From contig OX463807.1 of NCBI GenBank assembly GCA_949825045.1, positions 13,293,501 to 13,357,500 of the forward strand: a stretch of DNA of 64,000 bases. Direction: 5' to 3'. Shown here piece by piece: positions 22,346-31,501 of this stretch; within the stretch, counting starts at the first letter, position 1; each line of letters opens with the position of its first letter. Origin of the DNA: Argyresthia goedartella. Its lineage: Eukaryota > Arthropoda > Insecta > Lepidoptera > Argyresthiidae. Under the pieces are notes generated by a model. It was not told the DNA's origin and did no database searches. It saw only the letters and a program-made list of their open reading frames with translations. Made by a program: the position numbers and the translations under genes.

Positions 22346-24275
22346 CAGTTAGCCACCGCACGCACTGCGCGCGCGCGACCGACGTTACAAACCAAACTTC
22401 AAAAACCCCCTAGTAACACACAATTACCAAATGAAGAGAGATAGCAACATGCCAGCCTACGAGACCATAGCCTTGGTTACTGGTTACAAAAACACCTGAC
22501 ATCGTGCCTGAAGATGACTCCAGTGACCAGTGCCGCGTTGCACATTTACCTGCCAAGGGGCCTCAAGCCTCTCAATATACCTACCTACTCCAAATCTTCG
22601 TGACATCTGATAGCCATCGAAAGTACCTACTGTACCTAGGTGCCAGCATGGCATCTAGCAATGATCACTTTGGAGGAGCGAGTCCGACTACACGGCAACC
22701 AGCAAGCTTCCAGGCTTCCAGCCACAATATTTGGATGAACGTTGTGCAGAGAGGACTACTACTAATATCCACTATCTATTACTACAACGACGTCATGGTA
22801 TGTATAATATAAAATTACTTAGGTATACAAAATATCCCGCGATGGCGCAAGAGCATGGCATGTATAAATATTCCATGCATTTTTATCTGAGTACAATATA
22901 TGTTTGATTCAGATGATAAGTTCCAAAGGCAGGGTAATTATCTGTACAACTCGAGAAGTTCCGTAATCACTCTTTTCGCACTCGCGAGTTTACGATCTTG
23001 AGTATTTTGACATGGAAAAAATCTTGACTAGGTCGAAATATACACCAAACTATAAGCAATTTTTGTGAATGCAACCGACGATGTCGATAGATCGTGAATC
23101 TATCTGAGAGCGTTCAAAAATACTTTTATGGTGTGAACATAAGTAATAACTAGTCAGATGCCCATAGGTCACACTGGGGATCTTTTTATTCTCTCGTGTG
23201 GAAAGGGAAGTGACTTTTCTGTCGAACCATTCTGAGAGCAACGCGAGTGTCTGTGCTCCCTCTGCACCCTACCGTGTATTTTGAGGTTAAACATAGACCA
23301 CGACATTGGGATGTTGATTGGCTCGCCCGCCAAGTTTTTTGACGAAAAAGAAACGCATAAAAAATGAAGTGCCGTTTATTGACCATTAAGGTGAATTTAT
23401 TTGACAATTGCGTTGTGACGTCTGAGCTTGTATAGTTGAACCAAAATTAAATTAATCCACCAGAACAGCAGAGCGCGTTTTTAAGGAAAACCCACTAAGA
23501 AACAGAAAAAAATCCATGAGAAAAAGTTTTTCATATTAATGGGTAATAAGCCCCGCAGAATGGTAATGCGCGTAACGTCAAGGCATGTGTCGTCAGTTCC
23601 TGGGAGTGTAGTTAGCAGACAAATACAAAGTATCTCCAAGTTACAAGTAGGTCCAATAATATCTTAATTAGGCCCACGGAATCAATAAAGGTTTGTATAT
23701 GGAACCTTGTTCACGCTATCATAATACATGTTTAATTATAGCCACTGGGGCGATGCGGGCTGCCATTGAAAACCGCACTTGAAAAAGCGTTGGGCCCGCG
23801 CGATAACCGGCTCCTAAAGCGCTGTTGAGTGGTATAAATTACCAACCAATTACTACTACATTATATCTAGGGTATATATTTAATTTTCAACAAAAGTTTC
23901 ATTAAATAGTTAGTTAGGTGTTATATGAACAGGCATTTCCAAATGAATAACGCGTGTTAGCTATAAGTAAATCACGTAAAGAAAGACGTTTTGTAAATAT
24001 TTCATTTACTTGAAGTAAATTATTTATGCTTACGAATGTAAAGAGAATAAAATTTGTAGGTTTCGTTTGTTGTAAGACCGTACTATCCTACGTAATCAAA
24101 AAATAATTTGTAAATGCAAGTATATAACTAAAGAACTTACTTCATTGTTAATTCAGCAGAAGAAAACACGCATCTATACTTTAAGTAAACATAACTACAC
24201 AGAAATATAGCTATAGATATTTTTCTGCTCATTAATAGTGCTGTCCATCTAGAATCAATTTCGATCGATTGAACT
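22346..24275. other. Unassigned DNA left of the gypsy element
   Basis: No family is recognised. A GCGCGCGCG patch near 22366 and several short open frames (22504-22812, 23050-23407) have no supporting motifs or splice structure. Confidence 0.35.
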
Positions 24276-24388
24276 CGAGTGTTAGGTTTATAAAATTAAG
24301 TCACAATCATCATTTATTTAGTTGCTCGATTGACATAAATCGAAACGGAACGTTGTTCGGTTTATTAAAAACGAGCGGCAACGAATAC

Positions 24389-24396
24389 TATAAAAG
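24389..24396 (+). promoter_or_regulatory. TATA box of 5' LTR
   Basis: TATAAAAG, with an identical motif in the 3' LTR at 31150-31157. Transcription would be expected to start about 25-30 bp downstream, which is where the Jockey fragment begins (24416). Confidence 0.7.
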
Positions 24397-24415
24397 GGTG
24401 AGCAAACTGTCGGTC

Positions 24416-24850
24416 TGTGCTCGGAGACGAACAAACGGAGACTCCGAGCCCAAGAGAACCTCTCTCTGCGTACCATCGTCGGCGCCCCCCGCTACGTGAG
24501 GAACGCGACAATCCAGAGGGACCTAAGATGGGAAACCGTGGACCAGTTTGTCCAGAGGCTGGCGAAGGGCATGTTCGCGCGTGCGGATGCTTCACATCTT
24601 CCGCACATCGCCGAACTGGCGCCGCACCACGCGCGCCCGCCTGACCGCCGCCGCCTGCCACGCGACCTGGTTGCCTAGCCGGCGATCACCCACTGCATAC
24701 CAGCGCCACATCAAGACCACCGCCCGCAGGGGCCATCCGATGACCTGTCCACAGGAGTGGACAGAGGCGATTCTTCGGGAAGAGGTCCGTCGACCTGACC
24801 CCGACTCCCCACGCCCCAGAAAGGGTGCGTGAGAAGATTATGAAGAAGAA
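24416..24850 (+). pseudogene. 5'-truncated Jockey-clade 3' end inserted in the LTR
   Basis: The plus strand encodes the end of a Jockey-type RT ORF (LRTIVGAPRYVRN, then DQFVQRLAKGMFARAD, stop near 24678), followed by a GC-rich 3' UTR ending in GAAGAAGAA. It is flanked by CGGTC at 24411-24415 and 24851-24855. The 3' LTR has the empty site, so the insertion happened after the gypsy element integrated. This small patch is much more GC-rich than its surroundings. Confidence 0.9.
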
Positions 24851-24904
24851 CGGTCGGGCACACTTTGTCGGAGCACGCACTGAGCACGGACGTCTAGAAG
24901 TTGG

Positions 24905-24910
24905 AATAAA
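24905..24910 (+). terminator. Poly(A) signal AATAAA in 5' LTR
   Basis: AATAAA with the same context (GGAATAAATATTTGC) as in the 3' LTR at 31226. It would normally be bypassed in the 5' LTR. Confidence 0.6.
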
Positions 24911-25481
24911 TATTTGCTGAATCACGTGCTGAGTTTCCATTGGCCTTCCGTTGGTTGATCCCAGATAACGCTAACATTTCAGAAGTGGTAAGTACACACG
25001 TCATTTTAAAAAAAATAAGTACCTACTGTTTTCCTTGTACCTCAAAGCCGGAACGCTCATCTAATCGCCTGAACGATAAGTAAAACCGATGACAAATATC
25101 TTCAATGCACCACGTGTCAATCAACGCATGAGTTTGTGTTATGATGATAAAACCAATGGACATAACGGTAAAATTGGGGTTACGAGGTTTCAGAATTAGA
25201 GCTATTTTTTTGTTCATTTATTTTTGAGTTACTATTTATATTTTTCCGAGATCCCACTTTCTTTATATATTTTTGAAAATGCCTTCCAATTTTTCCAAAA
25301 ATGCGAATGGTTCAGAAGATACTACTCGTTGAGGTAGGGGTTTCCTAAAGGGGTCAAAATTTTGGTAATTTTTGACCTACGGGGCTCCGTTTTCGAGATA
25401 TCTTGATTTTTGTTAATTTACAACAAATTCCATCATATTGAATTATAATATTGCTTTGTTTTCGGTTTCGAGTTGGAAAAC

Positions 25482-26618
25482 ATGCCTCGGGATGACGAAG
25501 AGATGGGAAGGCGTTTGACAACGCCCGATAGAAGAGACCCTGGGTCGAGCCGGGAGTTTCCCAGGCGCAGTCGCAGTCCTACTCGCCGTGAGAGCGACTA
25601 CCACAGTTGCAGCAGGATGCGTACCCCTGAGCTCAGGCGAGTGCAGGAGGTGGAGTGGCAGCGTGAGCGGTTGCGTGCACTGGAGGATGCGCTATTCAGG
25701 GAGCGCAGCCTACCGCGACGCAGCGCGGCGGAACGGGAGTCTCGCAGCCGTTACCGGAGGAGTACAAGACACACTCATGATCGCGATGTGGCTGACGCCG
25801 GCGCAGCACGCGAGAGGAGCGACCTTCGGGAGCGTGCGCCAGTCGATGAGTCATCTCGACGTGAAAAGGAACGCGCTTCGGGATTTGGAGGTTATGCCAG
25901 GTCAGGAAGTCCAATTTTCACGTCCAATGATCTCATGAATCTCATCAAATCCTTGGGTCATCTAAAGCCTCAAACGCAGACGTCGGCAGTGGCCATTCCA
26001 TTACACTCAAATACCCACAATATGAATCATAAGAACATCCTTCCTGATTTTGATCCTTCATCAAAAAGTCAGAGGATTGATATTTGGATCAAAAAGGTGA
26101 ATGAGTGTGCCACTGTGTACGGTTGGGATGAGAAAACGACAATACATTTCTCTATGCAAAAACTCCAGGGTCTGGCAAAAGTGTGGTACGAAAGTCTTAA
26201 TTCAATACTGTTTAGCTGGACCGAATGGCAACAAAAGTTGTTAAATGCTTTTTCTTTTGAGCAAAACTATGGCCAGACCTTGGAGGAGATGCTCAAGAGA
26301 AAAAGTAAATTTAATGAGCCTCTAGAGGTCTATTACTATGAAAAATTAGCACTATTGAATCGGTGTGACATCGTCGGTAAACACGCCGTAGAATGTATCA
26401 TTCATGGGTTGAGCGACAGGACTATGAAATCTAGCGCTAACGCTTTGCGGTGTACAGACCCTGACCAACTCCTTCAGTTCTTAATCAGTAATAAGGACAC
26501 ACCCCAACCGATAGACCGATACATTCCCAGGACCAAAACTGACGCGTCAACTAGTAATCACACGAATCAAAGACCTCTCAGATCAGCGACAAACTCAAAC
26601 TACGAACTGTTTTGTTAA
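25482..26618 (+). CDS. gag: Gag polyprotein of the gypsy element
   Basis: The first ATG in frame is at 25482; an upstream TTG at 25473 only lengthens the open frame. The protein has about 378 residues. Residues 1-150 are very rich in Arg, Ser and Glu and should be disordered and nucleic-acid binding. Residues 190-330 match the retrotransposon Gag/capsid fold (DIWIKKVNECATVYGW, LQGLAKVWYESL, FSWTEWQQKLLNAF, YYYEKLALLNRCDI). The frame stops at TAA 26616-26618, before the nucleocapsid zinc knuckle, which lies in the next frame. Gag forms the particle in which the RNA is reverse-transcribed. Confidence 0.88.
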   Translation: MPRDDEEMGRRLTTPDRRDPGSSREFPRRSRSPTRRESDYHSCSRMRTPELRRVQEVEWQRERLRALEDALFRERSLPRRSAAERESRSRYRRSTRHTHDRDVADAGAARERSDLRERAPVDESSRREKERASGFGGYARSGSPIFTSNDLMNLIKSLGHLKPQTQTSAVAIPLHSNTHNMNHKNILPDFDPSSKSQRIDIWIKKVNECATVYGWDEKTTIHFSMQKLQGLAKVWYESLNSILFSWTEWQQKLLNAFSFEQNYGQTLEEMLKRKSKFNEPLEVYYYEKLALLNRCDIVGKHAVECIIHGLSDRTMKSSANALRCTDPDQLLQFLISNKDTPQPIDRYIPRTKTDASTSNHTNQRPLRSATNSNYELFC

Positions 26619-26622
26619 GCCA

Positions 26623-27042
26623 TTGATCATATGTTCAAAGTGCCGTAAAGTTGGACATAAAACAGAAAATTGCACCCCTAAGCTAGACGCCGACACAAGA
26701 AACAATGCACCAAAAACAACGCGTATACTGACGACTAACACCAACTCTAAATATATTAGAGAAGGCTTAATAAACGATGTTCCCACTAAAGCATTCGTAG
26801 ATTTTGGCAGCGAAGTTTCCCTCATCCAAGAAACTTTAGCAAAATCAATGGGGCTTATATGCCATGAATCTCCAACGCCATTGAAAGGATTCGGCAATAG
26901 TGTTATACATTCTTTTGGAGGGGCAAAAGTTAATGTAATTGTTGATGGCGTTGGTGCAGATGTCGTGTGTCACATTGTGGAAGATAAATTCCTTGACTCT
27001 CCTTTGTTAATCGGACAAACATTCACAGAACAACCCATATAA
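26623..27042 (+). CDS. pro: Nucleocapsid zinc knuckle plus aspartic protease
   Basis: This frame is +1 relative to gag and has no ATG at its start; the open frame overlaps the end of gag. It encodes a CCHC knuckle (CSKCRKVGHKTENC, spacing C-x2-C-x4-H-x4-C). A retropepsin follows: AFVDFGSEVSLI, with Asp-Phe-Gly where Asp-Ser/Thr-Gly is usual, and LLIGQTF as the distal hydrophobic strand. The stop TAA (27040-27042) overlaps the pol ATG (27042-27044) as TAATG. The protein is made either by +1 frameshifting from gag or has been separated from gag by an indel. Confidence 0.82.
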   Translation: MIICSKCRKVGHKTENCTPKLDADTRNNAPKTTRILTTNTNSKYIREGLINDVPTKAFVDFGSEVSLIQETLAKSMGLICHESPTPLKGFGNSVIHSFGGAKVNVIVDGVGADVVCHIVEDKFLDSPLLIGQTFTEQPI

Positions 27043-30000
27043 TGGTAATAAATAATGCTGATGACTTGAGATTTTACTGCATTAAAGATACTATAAGCAC
27101 TACGAAATTGTATGGACCAGCCAGGGTTAAGACACGCACTAACACTTTTTTCGATGGGAGCGTACTATTGAATGGCAAAGTCATGGGTAAGCCAAACCGT
27201 GAGTTTGCTGTTACTGGTGGACTATATGAGACTAAGGATAGTCACGTCTACGTTCATGTTACCCCTCTATCAGGGTCTTGTTATATTGATGGTAGAGGGT
27301 CTAAAGTCAGGGTCGTCAAGCGAATATACTCACAACCAGAAAGTCTCGCAAAATCTGAAACTTCTGGTATAGATCGTAGCAATGTTAACGTAGGCAAGGC
27401 GGTCGATGAAATTCAGAAAAAGCGGCTCTTAGAAGTGTTAGCAAGATACGAGCATTGCTTTGCAGGATCTTTGAAGGAACTAGGATGCACGAATATGACT
27501 GAAATGAGCATAGAACTAAATAGAAAACGCCCGGTTGTCTATCGACCTTACAGGTTGTCGCATGGGGAGCGAGAACAAGTGAGAGAGATGGTGAGTGAAA
27601 TGATGGATGCCGGCATTGTGCGAGAATCCGTCTCTCAATACGCAAGTCCGATAATTTTGGTACGAAAAAAGGATGGCAAACAACGGCTATGCATAGACTA
27701 CAGGCTTTTGAACTCTGTGACTACTAAAGAACGATACCCGATGCCAGTGATTGAAGACGAGATTGCTCGACTTTCGGGACAAGCATATTTTGTCACCTTA
27801 GACCTGGCATCAGGATACTACCAAGTACCTATCAAAGAAGATTCTAAGCCGCTTACGTCTTTTGTCACTCCGGACGGTCAGTACGAATTTAACCGTATGC
27901 CGTTTGGGTTGGCAAATGCGCCGGCCATTTTCCAACGCCTGATGAATAGAGTTCTGGGATCCTCTAGATTCACGAAAGCAACTGCATATATAGATGATGT
28001 ACTTATATACGGGAAGAGCGTTGATGAGTGCTTGGAGAGATTGGAGAAGGTCTTAAAACTTATTGAGCAAGCCAACCTGACTCTTAACCTTTCCAAGTGC
28101 GATTTCCTCCAGAGCCAAATAAATTATCTAGGGTATGAGATAAGCGCTAAAGGCGTACGCCCCGGAGACAAAAAGATTCAATCTGTTGTGAATTTTCCAC
28201 GTCCAACTAATCCACATACTATCCGACAATTCCTGGGTTTAGTCGGATACTTTAGAAAATTCATACGAAACTTTGCAGCGTTATCACACCCACTAAATAA
28301 GCTGTTGAAAAAGGATATGCATTGGTTGTGGACAGAGGAACAGGAAACAGCTTTCAAGGTTTTAAAAAACCAGCTAGTAGACCGGCCAATTTTAGCAATC
28401 TACGACCCTGAGGCCGAAACTGAGTTGCACACTGACGCCAGTAAGGTTGGCGTTGGCGGTATTTTATTGCAACGAAGTCAAGACAGCGATTCACTCAGGC
28501 CTGTTACATACTACAGTCGCCAGACCTCACCAGAGGAGAAACATTTTCATGCATATGAGTTGGAAACTCTTGCCGTGGTGTGTTCTTTGAAAAAATTCCG
28601 AGTATATCTCCTCGGGAAGAGTTTCAAAATTGTCACGGACTGTAGTGCGTTGCGTTCGATATTTTCGAAACGCGATCTAGTACCACGAATTTCACGATGG
28701 TGGCTACTCCTACAGGAGTATCATTGCTCAATAGAATATCGTGCGGGGTCGAAAATGTCGCACGTTGATGCTCTGTCGCGAAATTCTATAGATTCTTGCG
28801 AACAGACTGATGATGTTAGTGAGGCATATCCTAGCGTGATGAAGATCAGCAAGGATGATTGGCTGCATACGTTGCAGATGGGAGACACTGAGCTATGTCG
28901 CAAATGTGACATCATAAAACATGATTTGGATGCGGAAGGGTTAAATTATATAAAAGATAACTATGTTATTAAAGACGGCAAATTATATAGATGTATAGAC
29001 GGTGATAAGGCTAACTTACGATGGGTTGTTCCGAAGGGGGCAAGGTGGCAGATCTGTCGTATGAATCACGATGAGATAGGACACTTCGGGGTGGAAAAGA
29101 CATTGGAGCGTATTAGAAAGGCTTACTGGTTTCCTAAAATGTCAAGATTTATCAAAAAATATGTTCAAGCTTGTCTTGAATGCGCGTACTCTAAGAAGTC
29201 TACTACAAACGAAGGCCTATTACACACGATCGACAAGGTAGAGGTTCCCTTCCATACCTTGCATATTGACCATCTTGGGCCATTTGTGCGTTCAAAACGA
29301 GGTAACAGTTACCTTTTGGTAATAGTAGACTCCTTTACCAAATTCGTGTTCATCAAACCGGTCCGCAACACTAAAACTCAGACGACTGTTAAAGTACTAA
29401 ACGAGACCTTCTATACCTTTCGGAATCCTGATCGTATAATCAGTGATCGCGGAACCAGTTTCACGTCATACGCTTTTAAACACTATTGTTCAGAAAAGGG
29501 AATACGACATATTTTAAATGCCGTCGCCTGCCCAAGGGCTAATGGGCAGGTAGAGAGATACAATCGTACGATTCTTGGGTCTCTGACGGCACAAAATCTG
29601 AATTTTGACGAGAAAGACTGGGATGATAAGGTAGGTAGAGTGCAGTGGGGCATTAACAATACTATTCACAAAATGACAGGTAGGAGGCCGGCTGAAGTTA
29701 TGTTTGGAACTAAGATGAATGTAGAAATTAACCCAATACTGAATGAAGTTGTACGGGATACCCAAGACGATGTAGAGTTAATTACTATTAGAGAATGTTT
29801 TAAGGATAAAATTGATGATGAGCAGCAAACATTAAAGCATAGGTACAATAAAAACCGGCGACCTGCCCGTGTTTATAGCGAAGGGGAACTAGTAAAAATT
29901 ACGAGGGTTTCATACAATAACGATGGAAAGAGCAAAAAGCTTATTCCATCATTTATTTGACCTTATCGGGTAGTGACAGTCTTAGGAAACGACCGTTACA

Positions 30001-30176
30001 GGGTCGCTGCTATACCCGGGCTTAGCAGCGCCAAAAATAAGCGGAAAACTACCGTGGCATCTGATCGCATGAGGCCCTGGGTACATGTAGCGGCTCTAGA
30101 TATTCACGAAGAAGGTGAAGGAAGTGATAAGGAAGAATGTAGTGATAGTGAGGGTGATAATAATAGTGGTAGATAA
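27042..30176 (+). pseudogene. pol: Pol: reverse transcriptase, RNase H, integrase (one in-frame stop)
   Basis: The ATG at 27042 overlaps the protease stop; 972 codons are open to TGA 29958-29960. RT: YASPIILVRKKDGKQRLCID, the palm AYIDDVLIYG (about 27985-28010), and FLGLVGYFRKFI. RNase H: HTDASKVGVGG and the H/D-containing MSHVDALSRN. Integrase: zinc-binding H-x-H / C-x2-C (HDEIGHFGV, QACLECAY), then the catalytic Asp in LHIDHLGPF, the second Asp in ISDRGTSF and Glu in NGQVERYNR. The TGA falls where the GPY/F motif glycine is expected. The same frame continues 72 codons to 30176 with a normal integrase tail ending in an acidic D/E/S stretch. Confidence 0.92.
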
Positions 30177-30378
30177 TAATATACACATATAGTAAGGACA
30201 ATGGAAAGATTAGACATGCATTAATGAATAGATGATCCAAATGTTAATAATAATATATTGTAATGAGATGGTGAGACGTGATAATTAAGTGTCTTTTATG
30301 TGATGATTGTTTTGGAAGAATGTGATTAGGATGGTTCACTGCTATCCCATCAATTATTGATTAGATGTAGGCGTGTTT

Positions 30379-30761
30379 TGTGAGAAGGAGGGTTCGCACG
30401 ATACGCTTACTGATACTGATTAGCTAAACACTTGTGAGAAGGAGGGTTCACAAGACTGCTGTTGCCTGTGAGAAGGAGGGTTCACAGGTGACGATAGAAA
30501 ATAGTAAGAGAGTAGAATTTAGTGAGAAGGAGGGTTCACAAAATTCTTGTTGCCTGTGAGAAGGAAGGTTCACAGGTGACGACAGAAAATAGTGATAAGA
30601 TAAGAATCTTGTAAGAAGGAGGATTCACAGGATTACCTTTGTGAGCAACTTGTGAGAAGGAAGTATCACAAGTTGCCTCTATTAGTTAGAATCTTGTGAG
30701 AAGGATGGTTTACGAGATTACCATTGTTAGCAACATGTGAAAATGAGGGTTCACAAGTTGC
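30379..30761 (+). repeat. Array of about nine covarying hairpins
   Basis: Between pol and the 3' LTR there are nine short palindromes sharing the loop GAAGGAGGGT (or near variants) and an inner GTGA/TCAC. Units: 30379-30398, 30431-30454, 30465-30488, 30515-30546, 30553-30576, 30605-30634, 30645-30676, 30690-30719, 30730-30761. The outer stems differ but stay complementary: CTT/AAG, CCT/AGG, GAATTT/AAATTC, AATCTT/AGGATT (with G-U), GCAACTT/AAGTTGC. The most perfect is 30645-30676, with an 11-bp stem. Units 3 and 5 share a longer duplicated context. This would be part of the element's 3' UTR RNA. Confidence 0.9.
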
Positions 30762-31040
30762 CTTCGACTCTTTGTGTAAACTTATTATTTGTAAAATCAA
30801 TTAATTTTAAATTAATTCAATTAAATATTCAACTTTGTGAATAACTGAAATAATAATTTTTGATATTTGTCTATGTAAAAGGTCATGAAAGTTTCTTGTT
30901 CACTGTATAAATTTATGGATGTATTTAATATTGTATTTTCCCCTTAGTGCGTGCTCTTCGGCTGAATATGCCTGGCCGAATGTTAGGTTAGGCTTTCCGC
31001 CTGCATGCTTAGGGAAAAGCATGTCGTCAGGATGGTCAAA

Positions 31041-31297
31041 TGTTAAGTTTATAAAATTAAGTCACAATCATCATTTATTTAGTTGCTCGATTGACATAAA
31101 TCGAAACGGAACGTCGTTCGGTTTATTAAAAACGAGCGGCAACGAATACTATAAAAGGGTGAGCAAACTGACGGTCGGGCACACTTTGTCGGAGCACGCA
31201 CTGAGCACGGACGTCTAGAAGTTGGAATAAATATTTGCTGAATCACGTGTTGAGTTTCCATTGGCCTTCCGTTGGTTGATCCCAGATAACGCTAACA
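31041..31297 (+). repeat. 3' LTR
   Basis: 257 bp, TGTTA to TAACA, uninterrupted. Contains TATAAAAG at 31150 and AATAAA at 31226. Differs from the 5' LTR at four positions that I can see. Confidence 0.95.
31226..31231 (+). terminator. Poly(A) signal in 3' LTR
   Basis: AATAAA 76 bp downstream of the LTR TATA box, in the expected place for 3'-end formation of the element's RNA. Confidence 0.65.
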
Positions 31298-31501
31298 CGA
31301 GTGACACGTTTTATAATTGAACTAGCCTGCGGCGTCGTCTACGTTGATTTTGTTTTTGTATAGTCAATTGAATCTGTCAATATGTTACGGACCAATTGTA
31401 GATTTTGCAAACTGAGGATAAAATTTTTAGATTGCTATTGCTATTCACAGTTTACTTGTTATGACTATTTCTTATTTGATTTTATACTTAAAATACTTCT
31501 T

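Larger units (their letters stand above)
24280..24976 (+). repeat. 5' LTR, split by a Jockey fragment
   Basis: Starts TGTTAGG and ends GCTAACA. Removing 24416-24850 and one CGGTC copy leaves 257 bp, exactly the length of the 3' LTR. Confidence 0.93.
24280..31297 (+). mobile_element. Nearly complete Ty3/gypsy LTR retrotransposon
   Basis: The element begins TGTTA and ends TAACA. It is flanked by the 4-bp direct repeat CGAG (24276-24279 and 31298-31301). Its LTRs are 257 bp once a 440-bp insertion plus target duplication in the 5' LTR is discounted. I count four differences between the LTRs by eye, suggesting a recent insertion. Order inside: leader 24977-25481, gag, protease, RT-RNase H-integrase, a hairpin array, 3' LTR. 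The RT-RH-IN order defines Metaviridae. There is no env ORF. It lies antisense to ace, in the 33-kb intron. Two blemishes are visible: a gag/pro frame break and one stop in pol. Confidence 0.93.

Noticed and set aside
24365..24661. 98-codon minus-strand Gly/Arg-rich ORF
   Set aside because: Antisense shadow of the GC-rich Jockey fragment.
30379..30761. CRISPR-like reading of the regularly spaced repeats
   Set aside because: Eukaryotic retrotransposon context, variable unit and spacer lengths, repeats covary and no cas genes.
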